Numbered from the stretch's first letter, positions 1 to 9,741 are shown. The stretch: 64,000 nucleotides of DNA from Spartobacteria bacterium (GCA_021324825.1 JAJPII010000020.1:1-64000), one strand, 5' to 3'. Program-made: numbers and translations. Notes: a model not told the origin generated them from the sequence alone.

Positions 1-183
1 CATCCCAAAACGGTGTTTGAGCGTGGCGATCCGCGGCTCGATCCCCGCCCGCCATGCTTGTCCGCGCTTGAACCACCGCTTCTTTTCACGGGCTGCGCGC
101 TCCGCGCTTAAAAGTCCTCGACCCGGCAAGACGACCTGGTGGACGCCCATCGCCGCAGCCAGCCGTTCATTCTCCGCGCTCCA
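1..183 (-). pseudogene. Transposase C-terminal remnant (IS5/IS1182-like), cut by window edge
   Basis: Translating the minus strand gives 61 uninterrupted codons ending at base 1. They contain REKKRWFKRGQAWRAGIEPR followed by IATLKHRFGM, the pattern seen near the C-terminus of DDE transposases of the IS5/IS1182/ISNCY kind, where a KxRWFRRGQxWRAGxExRIxxLKRRFG block precedes the end. An in-frame stop (TAG, 184-186) interrupts the frame immediately upstream, and bases 184-214 have stops in all minus frames, so the N-terminal part is missing here. The reading frame may continue beyond the left edge. No start codon or terminal inverted repeat is visible. The family assignment rests on recalled motif similarity. 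Confidence 0.6.
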
Positions 184-214
184 CTATTCTTCCAGCTATT
201 TAAGGGACATACCA

Positions 215-925
215 CTAGCTCCCCGCGAACCGCTTCCCGACGGCGCGGGAGATCGGCCACAGGGCGAGCAACGCCAGCGCGAAGCCGGTTCCGCCCGGCG
301 TCGCCGCGCAGAATGCCGCCTGGATGGGAAGCAGGAGCCGTATCAACATCCCGATGGCAGGCGGCCCGATACGGCTTCCCTTTGTTTCATTACGGGCGAG
401 GATCGTTACTGTCGCGATGTAGAGCGCGATGACGAGCGCGGCGGGCATGGCTCCGTTATGAAAGACCGCGCCGGATGCTGCCGCGCCGCCGATGAGCACG
501 CTGAAGCCCCGGCACAGCCCCATGTTCACCGCGCCGATAAATGGAATTTTCTTTATTCCCGCGTTGTAGGTGATGATGCAAAGGCCGGCGCATAATCCCG
601 CCCGGAAGGCGCCCGCCAGGGCGCAAAGGCCAAGCCCCGCCGCGCCGAATGCGAAGGCGACCGCCAACGCCGCTCCCTTTCCAACCGCGCCGCCCGGCAG
701 CGGCCTGCCGGGACGATCCCGCCGGTCTTCTTCCATGTCGCAAAGGTCGTTCATCAACAACCCGCCCGCGTAGAGGAACAGGCTTGCGCCCGCCGCCGGG
801 AAAACGCGGCCCGAAATCCCGCCCGCGAGCAGGAAGCCCGCGACCGGATCGCCGGGGACTGTAAAGAGATTCGGCGCGCGGAGAAGTCGCAGCCAGTCGT
901 TGAGAGTCTTGTTCAATGGCTTCAT
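215..925 (-). CDS. UbiA-family prenyltransferase (possibly EboC-like)
   Basis: A 236-residue polytopic membrane protein starting at the ATG at 925 (MKPLNKTLND). UbiA enzymes move a prenyl group onto an acceptor within the membrane. The first Asp-rich motif is intact: N59-D60-x2-D63-x3-D67, followed by RPGRPLPGG. The second Asp-rich motif of classical UbiA enzymes is not evident; the corresponding place reads ILARNETKGS. This may indicate a variant such as EboC, so the acceptor is unknown. Reading through further upstream would run into the divergent TPR gene, so the start at 925 is preferred. No quinone or haem pathway gene is adjacent. Confidence 0.75.
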   Translation of the reverse strand: MKPLNKTLNDWLRLLRAPNLFTVPGDPVAGFLLAGGISGRVFPAAGASLFLYAGGLLMNDLCDMEEDRRDRPGRPLPGGAVGKGAALAVAFAFGAAGLGLCALAGAFRAGLCAGLCIITYNAGIKKIPFIGAVNMGLCRGFSVLIGGAAASGAVFHNGAMPAALVIALYIATVTILARNETKGSRIGPPAIGMLIRLLLPIQAAFCAATPGGTGFALALLALWPISRAVGKRFAGS

Positions 926-2378
926 TTTATGGCCCAGGCGCAAAATCTCACTTCCTTTTGGCGGCGACGTTTTTAAAGTAGGCGCTCTGATTAAAATCCC
1001 GCCATCCGCCCGCGCCGCCGCATGTCTTCTCGCGTTCTTTTTTCTGCGGGGCGGACTTCCCGGCCAGCCGTCGGATGCCCTGGACGGGCTCCGCAGGCAA
1101 CTCGCCGCCGCCGAATTGGATACGGAACGGACGGGGTTCTCCTGGTATGCGGTCGCCGATTTGTGCAGGCTCATCCTTCATCTCGCGCCGAACAGCCCGG
1201 ATGTCTGGGAAAAAATGGCGCGCGCCCAGTTCGAGGTCGGCGACGTGGACGCGTGTGAACGGACGCTGATCTCCTGGGAGGAATCGCTCGCCGCCCATCC
1301 TCCCGTCATGGACGCGCTGGCGGGCGACATCGCTTTCGCCAGGGGCGATCATCCGAAGGCGCTGCGACGCTGGAATGCCTTCCTGGCCGCCAAGCCGGAC
1401 GATGCCGGCACTTTGGATAGGATCGCCTGGAGCGAGGAATCCGACGGTCTTTGGGACGACGCCATCGCGACGCTCACGAAACGGATCGAGGCGAAGAAGA
1501 CGCCGGGCGCGCTGGTGTGGCGGGCGCGGTTGCATCTGCGCCGCAGGAACTGGGACGCAGGGTGGAAGGACATCCAGGCGGCCAATGCGATGGACCCGGC
1601 GGATGAGTCGGTGAAGGCCTGGCTGCCGCGATTCGAGCTGGTGGAAAAATATCTCCCCGAGATCAACGCGCTGGATGTGCCGCCCGGAACGCGCGGCGCC
1701 AACAAGCTGCTGGACAGGGCCTCGTTTTTCGCAAAGGCGGATCAGAACGACCTGGCGCTGGAAGACGACGAGGCGGCGATGAAAGCGGCTCCGGATTCCC
1801 GCCGCGCGCTTCTCCAGAAATGCGCGACGCTCCTCGCGCTGAACCGGGAGGATGACGCCGCGAAGTTGAATCTGAACATTCTCGAACCCAAAAGGAACTT
1901 CGCGGAAGGAGTGCTGATACAGATCGGCGAACTCGACGCGAAAATAGAAGGGAGCCCGAAGGACCTGAACGCCGCGCTGCTCGCCCGCGCTATCAAGTGC
2001 AACGAGGTCGACCAGTACACGCTCTCGCTTCTCGACGTCGCCGCGATCCGCAAGAGCGGCTCCGGCGATCCTTCCTACGCCAAGGCGCTGACGGAGGAAG
2101 CCTACGCCTTGCAAAAGGCGGGCCTTGCGGAGAAGGCGATGAAAGACCTCGCCGAAGCGACCACGCTCGACCCGAGCAACGCGCTCGCGTGGCGGTTCCG
2201 GGGCGAAGCGGAGATGCTGCGGGCGAACTACCCGGCGGCGATTGATTTTCTTTCCCGCTCGCTGGTGTTGCAGGAGGTCGCCCCCGTCCTGCTGGAACGC
2301 GCGCGATGCCAGCGGGCGACCGGGCACGTGGAGGAGGCGAACTGGGACATCGAGCGTTACCGCCGCTTGCAGAAATGA
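900..2378 (+). CDS. Secreted TPR-repeat protein upstream of alpha-2-macroglobulin
   Basis: About 460-490 residues with repeated TPR-like helix pairs, for example around DVWEKMARAQFEVGDVDACE and NALAWRFRGEAEMLRANYPA. Near the N-terminus is a signal-like stretch (ARAAACLLAFFFLRGG), so export to the periplasm is likely. The start is uncertain. The first in-frame start is a TTG at 900, which would overlap the divergent UbiA gene by 26 bp. The signal sequence fits better with translation from a rare start near 987, after an AAAGTAGG stretch. The stop overlaps the next ATG (ATGA, 2375-2378), so this gene and the macroglobulin are translationally coupled. TPR proteins act as binding scaffolds; the partner is inferred to be the macroglobulin. 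Confidence 0.75.
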   Translation: MRVLFNGFILWPRRKISLPFGGDVFKVGALIKIPPSARAAACLLAFFFLRGGLPGQPSDALDGLRRQLAAAELDTERTGFSWYAVADLCRLILHLAPNSPDVWEKMARAQFEVGDVDACERTLISWEESLAAHPPVMDALAGDIAFARGDHPKALRRWNAFLAAKPDDAGTLDRIAWSEESDGLWDDAIATLTKRIEAKKTPGALVWRARLHLRRRNWDAGWKDIQAANAMDPADESVKAWLPRFELVEKYLPEINALDVPPGTRGANKLLDRASFFAKADQNDLALEDDEAAMKAAPDSRRALLQKCATLLALNREDDAAKLNLNILEPKRNFAEGVLIQIGELDAKIEGSPKDLNAALLARAIKCNEVDQYTLSLLDVAAIRKSGSGDPSYAKALTEEAYALQKAGLAEKAMKDLAEATTLDPSNALAWRFRGEAEMLRANYPAAIDFLSRSLVLQEVAPVLLERARCQRATGHVEEANWDIERYRRLQK

Positions 2379-5300
2379 ATCGCCCCCTCCTGTTCGCGGC
2401 GCTGTGGCTGCTGGCCGCCGGCATTTCGAACGCGGCGCCCGACGCGGGGGGCGTCACGCTCGATCCGGGCGAAGGGCGCATCACGGACACGGATTCGTTT
2501 CGCATCAGCTTTCCCGCGGCCATGGCCGCCGCGGAGGATATCGACGCGGGAGGAAAGCCTCCGCCTTTTACGAGCGAACCGAAGCTTGACGGCGTTTTCC
2601 TGTGGAAAAGCCAGACGGAGGGCGAGTTTACCGTGGACGGCCCCGTCATTCCGGGGGCGGTCTACCATTTCTCCCTCGCCCCGGGTTTGAAGGATCTTTC
2701 GGGCAACCCCGTCGCGATCAAGGAATGGAGCGCCGAGTTCAAGGCCGAGGCGTTCCACATCCAGCCTTGGGAAGATCAGCTTTCACAAAAACATCTGGAC
2801 GCCCTGCCGCGCATCTCCGTGGATACGAATTACGATGTCAGTTTCGCCGAGGCCGCGGCGCACTGTTATTTCCAGGACAAGTCGGCCTTCAAGCGCTTCC
2901 CCGCCGAGGTTATCCAGACCGAAAGGAATGACGCGCTGCTGCAGGGGGCGCACTTTGCCGTGCAGCCGCGCGAGCCCCTGCCGCCGGACCGCGGCTACGA
3001 ACTGGTCTTCAACGGATTGACCGACCTGCGGACGCGCACGCCCCTCCCCTTCCCCCAGGTCTTTCCCGCCGGAACCACCGCTTCGCTCGGGTTGGATTGG
3101 CTGGGCGCCTTCAACGCCCCCCTCGACAGGCCGATGATCCGCGCGCACTTCGACGACGCCATCGATCCTGACAGCGTCTCTCCGGATGCGTTCCACGTCG
3201 AGCCGGCGGTCAGAAATCTGAAGATCGTCGCGAACGAGGACGAGATTGACGCCCAGGGGGATTTTGACACGGCGCGGCGCTACACCGTCACCGTCTCTCC
3301 GGCCCTCAAGGGCAAGCGCGGCTATGGATTGCCCGCGCCTTCCAGGTGGGGCGCGACCTTCAGGCCGAAGCGACCCTCCGTCCTCTTTCCGCCGGATGAA
3401 CAGATACTTCAACGTTCCGCGCCGGGGCTGCGCTTCTCGTTCATCCAGGTCAACACCGCGCTCCTTACCTGGAACCTCGCGGAGGTACCGCTGGAAAAAC
3501 TGGCGGCCGTCACCGCGCGCGTCCATGAGTTCACGGAAACCGCCAAAGACCCGCTCACGGGGCGCACGCTCAAGGATCCGAACACCGGCCTCGACAAGAA
3601 CAAGGAGACCGAGTTGCTGGTCAAGGCGTTCGACTTGAAGATCGTCGGCTCGGGCCGGTTCGACTCGACGGGCGCGGACCAGGAAGTTCTCCGCACGATC
3701 ACGTATGCGCCCGACGGGACGCCGCTGTCCGGCCCTTATCTCCTGGAGGTCTGCGGCTACGGAGCGGACGGCAGGTTTGTCGGGAACCGGACGGTCGTTT
3801 GCTTCAGCGAAATCATGATGACGCAGAAAAGAAGCCGCGACACCGTCACGCTACGGCTCGCCAAAATGTCCGACGGCTCGCCCGTCGCGAACGCGCCGGT
3901 CCGGGCGGTATCCGCCGACAATTACTTCCTGGCCCAAGCCGAGTCGAATAACGAGGGCCTGGCATTCTTCACAACCGACCGGCTCTTCCCAAAAAAGGGG
4001 CCGCAGGCGCACCTTTACATAGCCGATGCGCCCGACGGCCCCGCCTATCAGTTCGTCGACGCCGCGCCCTACGCCTCCGGCCGCCCCGGCACGAAAGACA
4101 AGGAGACGGTTCTCCGCTCATTCATCCTGACGGATCGCAACTTGTACCGGCCCGGGCAGACGGTTAAATGGAAAGGATTCGTCCGCAGGGCATGGGGCGG
4201 CGATCTCATCACGCCCGCCGATGACAAAATCTCCTGGTGGATAACCCCGGAAGGAAGCGACGCGCCCGCCGCCGAAGGCTCCGCCCCGCTTAAAGAAGGC
4301 GGATGGGACGCCGAATGGGCCGTGCCGGAGAAGACGGCCATCGGCTCGTACGTCATCCATTGCAAGGTGGGCGGCCTCAGCGCGGAAGAGCCGCGCTTCT
4401 TCCAGGTGCAGGAATACCGCGCGCCGCTTTTCTCCGTGACGGTGGAACCGGCCAAGGCGGTCGGCCCGCGCTCGCGCGTCAGGGTTTCCTCGGCCTATTT
4501 TCATGGCGCTCCCAACGCCGGGGCTCGCATTCACTGGAAAGCGGCCTGGAACGTTTCCCGCGCGGAACAAAGCGAGGAGGCCTTCCAGCGGGAAGATCTT
4601 TGGTCGCCAAAAGCGCCCGCTTCCTTCCCTGAGGAGGAGGAGATGGAAGGCGACGCCGTCCTCGACGTCAACGGCATGGCGGAACTCCAGTCGGACGCTC
4701 CGTTCGCCGACCCCTCATTGTTTGGACGGTATGAAGTGAATTGGCGCGTGGATGTCACTTCCGTTGACGGGCAGACGATCACCGGCGGAACCCACGCTCC
4801 CTTGCAAAGAGTGCCGGCGCTGCCCGGCGTACGGTGCCGCGCGGAAGACCAGGCTTCCGCCGTGAAGGTCGAGGTGGACGCCGTCACCCCGGAAAACGAG
4901 CCGATAGGCCAGTTCCCCGTGCGGGCCGATCTGTACCATGTCACTTCCAAGACGGTTAAAGAACAGCTCGCGCGCTCCGTCTATCGCTACCGGAACACGA
5001 ACCTGTTCGAGAAGGTCGCCTCCAAGATTCTCAGGACGAAGGGAGCCATCGTCTTCGCCGTGCGCGCCACGGGCCGGTATGTCGCCACCGTCACGGGCGC
5101 GGAATCCGCCACGCCGATCGTGAGCGATGAGACCTTCGTCAGCGGGGAGCAATACGCCGAGCTGCCGGTCGAGGATGAATCGAGCTTCAAACTCGTCCCG
5201 CTGGATAAAAAGCAATTCTACACTCCGGGCGATGTGGCGGCCTTTTCCATCCAGGCGCCTTTTGGAGGCACGGCGTGGGTCACCGTCGAGACGAACGAAA

Positions 5301-7822
5301 TCCTCGACAGCCTGTTCGAGCGGATCGCCGGCAACTCCGGCCGCATACGCCTGCCCATAAGGAAGGAGTTTTCGCCCAACGCCTGGGTCTCCGTATACCT
5401 GGTGAAACCGGGCGGCGAGCGCGGCCTGCCCAAGGAACGTTTCGCCAGCGCGCCCATCCTGGTCCGCCGCCCGGACCTGCAACTCGACCTCGCGACAAGC
5501 CTCACCGCCGACGCCGTCCGCCCGGGCGAAACAGTCCACGGCGAAGTGGCCGTCACTTCCGCCGGAACGCCTGTCGCTTCAGCCGATCTCACGCTTTTCG
5601 CCGTCGATGACGCCGTCCTGAAACTGGGCGACTGGCGGATGCCCGAGATTCCTCCGCTCTTTTATCCGGAGCGTCCCTTCGGCGTCCTCAGCTTCAATGC
5701 GCTGTCCCATTACGTCGACTCCATCCGGCGGGAAAATCTCACGGAGAAGGGATTTGTCATCGGCGACGGCGGCGCGGAGGAGTTTGGAAATGTCTCGGTC
5801 AGCCGGAAGGAATTCCGCACCCTCGCTTTTTGGAAAACGGATGTGAAAACGAATCTCGAAGGCAAAGCCCCCTTCGAATTCACGGCGCCCGACAACCTCA
5901 CCAGCTACCGCATCGTCGCCATCGGCCAGACCGCGCAGCATCAGTTCGGCGGCTCGGCGGACAAGACCGTGCAGGTCTCCAAGCCGCTCCTGATCCAGCC
6001 CGCCCTCCCGCGTTTCCTGCGCGAGGGGGATGAAGTGGAACTGCGCGCCGTCGTCCGGCAGAACTCCTCGGACTCGGAGAATATCATCACCCGCTGCATC
6101 GTGGATTCGAGACTGAAACTCCTCGACGCGCAAGGACCGCAAATCGCGCAGCGCGATGCGCCGGTTGTCTTTCGCTACAAGGCGAAGGTCATCGATCCCG
6201 ATCTCTCCTCCACGAAGATTCGCTTCGAGGCCGTCTCGAAGTCCAACCGCGATCTTTTTGACTCCGTGGAGAACGTCGTCCCCGTGGGCTCGCCCGTCAT
6301 CCTTCGGAAGGAAAGCGTCGCGGGCGCCTTCGACGGCCCCGTCTTCAACCCCTCCGAGCACATGCCCGATTGGAAAAACTCGACGGGCCATTACGACCTG
6401 ACGCTTTCGACCTCCCCGTGGCTGCCGAAGATAACCGGACTGCCGCTCCTCCTCGACTATCCCCACGGCTGCTTCGAACAAATCTCGACCCGGCTCCTTG
6501 GCTACAGCCTGCTCGGCTCGCTCCTCGCCTCCCTGCCGGACGCTCAGGCACGGGATGCACATTACCGCGAAGCGATCCAAAACGGCTTGCGGCAATGCGA
6601 CGCCTCCCTCCTTCCGAACGGCATGCTCCCCTATTGGAGCGGCGAGGACCAGGGCAACGCCTTTTGCACCATTCAGGCGTATTGGGCCGTGACGGAAGCG
6701 GCGAAAGCCGGGTTCGATGTCCCTCCCCGCCTGCTTGAAACGTTGCCCAAAGCGGTTCAATCCATCGCGACCGGGACGCGCCCACCCTTCTTAAGGAGCT
6801 TCGCCCTCATGACGCTCGACGGGCGGGGCGATTTCATCAAAGCCGCCGAAGCCGTCTATCTCGAACGCAACAAAATGACCGACGAAGGCCGGGCCTTGCT
6901 CGCACTGGCGCTCCACCGGTTCGATATTTTGCCGAAAGAGAAGCTCCAACTCCTCAGCGAGATAACCTGGCCGCTTCCCGAGAGGGCGTTTGATCCCGGA
7001 ACGTTTTCCTCCCGGGAACGCGCCGAAGCCATTTGCACCCTCGCCTTCACCACGATCAATCCTCCCGGCTGGGCCCGGCAAAAAGACCGGGAGAGAAAAC
7101 GCATCTCCGATCTCATGGAATCCTCCGCCGCCCTCTCGACGCAGGAAAACCTCTGGCTGCTGCTCGTCTTCAAAGCGCTCGGCGGCGCCGCGCCCGCGCC
7201 CAAACTGCAAGCCGCGGAGTTGCTGCAAGCCATCGTATCCCGCAACGGCGCATCCGCCTCCTGGAGGGACCAATCGTTTCAGGACCCGTTCAGCATTCGC
7301 GGTCTCAACAACGCCGGGAGCTACATCCTGAGCGCCGAATTCACGGACGCCAAAGTCGAGACGGAGCGCTCGGACCGCGGGTTTCGCGTCGAGCGCGTCG
7401 TGCGGAACCTCACGGAACCGAAGCGGACAGGGCAACCCGACGCGCCCTTCAAGCTCGGCGACAGCATCCTGATCACCTACCGGCTGGAAACAGCGAAGCT
7501 GCAAAACTACGTCGCGCTGGAAGACCTCCTTCCCGCCGGCCTGGAAACCGTCAATCCCGATCTTCCCTCGGTCGCAAAGTTTTTCGAGACGCCCAACAAT
7601 TCGCGCGACAACATCCTCGCCCTGTCGCATTCGGAGATGCGGGATCAATCCACCCTGCTCTATTTCAACCGGGTCGAGCCGGGATTCAGCGCCTACTCCG
7701 TGCTGGCGCGCGCCACCGCGGCCGGGACATTCCGCTGGCCCGCCACGCAAGTCACGCCGATGTACGACACGCGCTTCTCCGGCCTCTCCCCGTCCTCCGT
7801 CTGCGCCGTCGCGGGCGATTAG
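2375..7822 (+). CDS. Bacterial alpha-2-macroglobulin with intact thioester motif
   Basis: A 1815-residue periplasmic protein starting at the ATG that overlaps the upstream TPR stop. Residues 1-21 form a signal peptide ending SNA-AP; no lipobox is seen, unlike E. coli YfhM. Macroglobulin MG domains fill the N-terminal two thirds, including TDRNLYRPGQTV near residue 586, and the A2M domain (FWKTDVKTNLEGK ... PDNLTSYRI) is near 1150. The thioester motif is GCFEQ, with Cys1366 and Gln1369, followed by an alpha-helical thioester domain and a C-terminal receptor-binding-like region. Family members trap attacking proteases by covalent thioester capture. The usual partner, penicillin-binding protein PbpC, is absent from the window. 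Confidence 0.9.
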   Translation: MNRPLLFAALWLLAAGISNAAPDAGGVTLDPGEGRITDTDSFRISFPAAMAAAEDIDAGGKPPPFTSEPKLDGVFLWKSQTEGEFTVDGPVIPGAVYHFSLAPGLKDLSGNPVAIKEWSAEFKAEAFHIQPWEDQLSQKHLDALPRISVDTNYDVSFAEAAAHCYFQDKSAFKRFPAEVIQTERNDALLQGAHFAVQPREPLPPDRGYELVFNGLTDLRTRTPLPFPQVFPAGTTASLGLDWLGAFNAPLDRPMIRAHFDDAIDPDSVSPDAFHVEPAVRNLKIVANEDEIDAQGDFDTARRYTVTVSPALKGKRGYGLPAPSRWGATFRPKRPSVLFPPDEQILQRSAPGLRFSFIQVNTALLTWNLAEVPLEKLAAVTARVHEFTETAKDPLTGRTLKDPNTGLDKNKETELLVKAFDLKIVGSGRFDSTGADQEVLRTITYAPDGTPLSGPYLLEVCGYGADGRFVGNRTVVCFSEIMMTQKRSRDTVTLRLAKMSDGSPVANAPVRAVSADNYFLAQAESNNEGLAFFTTDRLFPKKGPQAHLYIADAPDGPAYQFVDAAPYASGRPGTKDKETVLRSFILTDRNLYRPGQTVKWKGFVRRAWGGDLITPADDKISWWITPEGSDAPAAEGSAPLKEGGWDAEWAVPEKTAIGSYVIHCKVGGLSAEEPRFFQVQEYRAPLFSVTVEPAKAVGPRSRVRVSSAYFHGAPNAGARIHWKAAWNVSRAEQSEEAFQREDLWSPKAPASFPEEEEMEGDAVLDVNGMAELQSDAPFADPSLFGRYEVNWRVDVTSVDGQTITGGTHAPLQRVPALPGVRCRAEDQASAVKVEVDAVTPENEPIGQFPVRADLYHVTSKTVKEQLARSVYRYRNTNLFEKVASKILRTKGAIVFAVRATGRYVATVTGAESATPIVSDETFVSGEQYAELPVEDESSFKLVPLDKKQFYTPGDVAAFSIQAPFGGTAWVTVETNEILDSLFERIAGNSGRIRLPIRKEFSPNAWVSVYLVKPGGERGLPKERFASAPILVRRPDLQLDLATSLTADAVRPGETVHGEVAVTSAGTPVASADLTLFAVDDAVLKLGDWRMPEIPPLFYPERPFGVLSFNALSHYVDSIRRENLTEKGFVIGDGGAEEFGNVSVSRKEFRTLAFWKTDVKTNLEGKAPFEFTAPDNLTSYRIVAIGQTAQHQFGGSADKTVQVSKPLLIQPALPRFLREGDEVELRAVVRQNSSDSENIITRCIVDSRLKLLDAQGPQIAQRDAPVVFRYKAKVIDPDLSSTKIRFEAVSKSNRDLFDSVENVVPVGSPVILRKESVAGAFDGPVFNPSEHMPDWKNSTGHYDLTLSTSPWLPKITGLPLLLDYPHGCFEQISTRLLGYSLLGSLLASLPDAQARDAHYREAIQNGLRQCDASLLPNGMLPYWSGEDQGNAFCTIQAYWAVTEAAKAGFDVPPRLLETLPKAVQSIATGTRPPFLRSFALMTLDGRGDFIKAAEAVYLERNKMTDEGRALLALALHRFDILPKEKLQLLSEITWPLPERAFDPGTFSSRERAEAICTLAFTTINPPGWARQKDRERKRISDLMESSAALSTQENLWLLLVFKALGGAAPAPKLQAAELLQAIVSRNGASASWRDQSFQDPFSIRGLNNAGSYILSAEFTDAKVETERSDRGFRVERVVRNLTEPKRTGQPDAPFKLGDSILITYRLETAKLQNYVALEDLLPAGLETVNPDLPSVAKFFETPNNSRDNILALSHSEMRDQSTLLYFNRVEPGFSAYSVLARATAAGTFRWPATQVTPMYDTRFSGLSPSSVCAVAGD

Positions 7823-7831
7823 GAGGTTTTT

Positions 7832-7896
7832 GTCGTAGAGGCGGCTGGAACAGCCTCTACAACCAAGAGCGGCAAAGTGCGTGACACGCTCTTTGC
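7832..7896. repeat. Dispersed intergenic element, copy A
   Basis: Lies between the macroglobulin stop and hisS. It begins with a hairpin at 7835-7860, arms GTAGAGGC and GCCTCTAC, then continues AACCAAGAGCGGCAAAGTGC and GTGACACGCTCTTTGC, which contains the palindrome GCGTGACACGC. Related copies are at 12275, 32801, 52384 and 60043. The resemblance to copy C, read on its reverse strand, covers both the GTAGAGGCGGCTG hairpin and the AACCAAG...GTGC(G/A)TGACACGCTCT tail. Confidence 0.65.
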
Positions 7897-7954
7897 TAAG
7901 GGGAGACTAAAGGCGTGCATCCGGCGTTGCGCGGCGTAAACTGCCACGCTCGCC

Positions 7955-9199
7955 ATGCAGCTTCTACCAGGATTCCGCGACCTCTTTCCCGACGATTGCG
8001 CGCGGCGCAATTACATCCTCTCCCGCTGGCGCGAGACGGCGCTCCGCTACGGCTTCGTGGAATACGACGGCCCCGTGCTCGAAAGCACGGAACTCTATCG
8101 CAAGAAGAGCGGCGGGGAGATCGTGGGCCAGCTCTTCGACTTCAAGGATAAAGGCGAACGGGAAGTCGCCATGCGCCCCGAGATGACCCCGACCCTCGCC
8201 CGCATGGTCATCGCGCGCGAACGCGATTTCCGCAAACCGCTGAAGTGGTTCAGCGTCTCCCAATTCTTCCGCTACGAAAAACAGCAGCGCGGGCGCTTGC
8301 GCGAGTTCTATCAGTTGAATTGTGACATCATCGGGGAGGCTTCGCTCGCGGCGGACGCGGAGATTGTGGCGCTGGTCATCGACGCGCTGCGCGCCTTCGG
8401 CTTCACCGCGCACGATTTCGTGGTGCGGATAAGCGACCGGGACGCGTGGCTCTCCTTCCTCCAGGCGAAAGGGGTCGACGCGGGCGGCGGCCAGTTCCTG
8501 CAAATCATCGACAAGCTGGAGCGCGAAACCGAGGAAGCGACCGCGAGGAAGCTGGGAGAATTTGGCCTTAACCTTGGCGAAGTGCGCGAATTCATCGCCG
8601 AACCGGGCGTTCACTTCGAACGCTTCAACCAGCTCGCGGCCGATCTCGATGCGCGCGGGATGGCCGGCTTCTACCGGCTCGATCCGACGATCGTCCGCGG
8701 GCTCGCTTACTACACCGGGCTGGTTTTCGAAGTGTTCGACAGGAAGGGAAAACTCCGCGCGCTGGCAGGCGGGGGCCGCTATGACAACCTGTTGCGCGAC
8801 ATGAGCGACGGCGCGGTGAATTTGCCCGCGCTGGGCTTCGGGATGGGCGACGTGGTGCTGGGGGAATTGATCGCCGATACGCCCGCCGCCGTGGAGAAAT
8901 GGGAGCGCTGGCGCCAATCCGCGGCGGAAATCTACGTCGTCATCGCAAAGGAGGACCGACGTAGCGACGCGATCCGCGCGGTTCAGGAAATGCGCGAAAA
9001 CGGGCTGCGCGTGGACTATCCCCTCGCCCCCGCGAAAGTGGGAAAACAATTTCAGAACGCGGAACAACTCGGGGCGCGGTTCGCCGTGCTCTTCGGCGAC
9101 GAATGGCCGGCAGTGAAAATAAAAACGCTCGCGACCCGGCAGGAAACAACCCTCCCGCGCGAGGAGCTTCTAGGGCGCATCCAGCGCCTCGCGCCGTAG
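7955..9199 (+). CDS. hisS: Histidyl-tRNA synthetase
   Basis: A class II aminoacyl-tRNA synthetase of 414 residues that charges tRNA-His in the cytoplasm. Visible features are the N-terminal LLPGFRDLFPDD, motif 2 FFRYEKQQRGRLREF near residue 100, the histidine-binding signatures RGLAYYTG (about 248) and VFEVFD, and LAGGGRYDNL near 273. A C-terminal anticodon-binding domain is present (YVVIAKEDRRS to the end). The RGLAYYTG form differs from the common RGLDYYT, and HisZ regulators also carry such variants, but the anticodon domain and absence of hisG nearby favour a true synthetase. The 3' end overlaps the convergent recO by 30 bp. Confidence 0.85.
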   Translation: MQLLPGFRDLFPDDCARRNYILSRWRETALRYGFVEYDGPVLESTELYRKKSGGEIVGQLFDFKDKGEREVAMRPEMTPTLARMVIARERDFRKPLKWFSVSQFFRYEKQQRGRLREFYQLNCDIIGEASLAADAEIVALVIDALRAFGFTAHDFVVRISDRDAWLSFLQAKGVDAGGGQFLQIIDKLERETEEATARKLGEFGLNLGEVREFIAEPGVHFERFNQLAADLDARGMAGFYRLDPTIVRGLAYYTGLVFEVFDRKGKLRALAGGGRYDNLLRDMSDGAVNLPALGFGMGDVVLGELIADTPAAVEKWERWRQSAAEIYVVIAKEDRRSDAIRAVQEMRENGLRVDYPLAPAKVGKQFQNAEQLGARFAVLFGDEWPAVKIKTLATRQETTLPREELLGRIQRLAP

Positions 9200-9712
9200 C
9201 GCGGGCAGCCGTCCGTACACGCGGCCGATGGAGACGGCCGGCGAGCATCCGTCCTCGCCCTGGATGCCCAGCAAGAGGACCAGTTCCGACTCGAAATGCA
9301 GCAAGGCCCTGCGGCTCGCCGGTTTCGAGGCGAGGTGCCCGACGGCTCGTCGCAAGAGGCCGAATAACTCCGGCGCGGCGTGTTCCGGCTCGGTGACGAG
9401 TTCGATGAGTTCCACGAAGTAGGACGCCATCCGCACGTTCGCGAGATGCCGCCGCACGCCCTCGTTCGCGTTCCGGACCGAGACCTCCCGCAAGGTGTGA
9501 AGATCGCTTTTCCTGCCGCGAATAAACTGGATGTCCGCCTCGAAGAAAAGATCGAGCTTGCCCGCGAACGGACTCTTGGGACGCCGCGCCCCTTTTGCGA
9601 CGGTCCGGATTTTACCGTGAAGCTCCGTCCACCAACCGATGATGAGGCTCGTGTCGGAGAGCTTTGTCTTTCGCAAAAGGATGGCGGGCGTCGTTTCCGT
9701 CGCCTTGAGCAT
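9170..9712 (-). CDS. recO: DNA repair protein RecO (short form)
   Basis: A 180-residue protein with the RecO N-terminal OB fold (ETTPAILLRKTKLSDTSLII, KGARRPKSPFAGKLDLF) and part of the helical C-terminal domain (YFVELIELVTEPEHAAPELF). RecO works with RecR and RecF to load RecA on single-stranded DNA. It is about 60 residues shorter than typical RecO and lacks the C-terminal Cys zinc cluster seen in several families. Its end overlaps hisS. Its start lies 29 bp from the divergent ligD start, so the two DNA-repair genes share a compact intergenic region. Confidence 0.8.
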   Translation of the reverse strand: MLKATETTPAILLRKTKLSDTSLIIGWWTELHGKIRTVAKGARRPKSPFAGKLDLFFEADIQFIRGRKSDLHTLREVSVRNANEGVRRHLANVRMASYFVELIELVTEPEHAAPELFGLLRRAVGHLASKPASRRALLHFESELVLLLGIQGEDGCSPAVSIGRVYGRLPALRREALDAP

Positions 9713-9741
9713 TAGCCCTGTTATGCGAAAGTCAACAAACC

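Noticed and set aside
948-2327. Long minus-strand open frame of 459 codons opposite the TPR gene
   Set aside because: Arg/Gly/Pro-rich composition without known motifs; antisense to a gene with clear TPR repeats. It results from high GC content.
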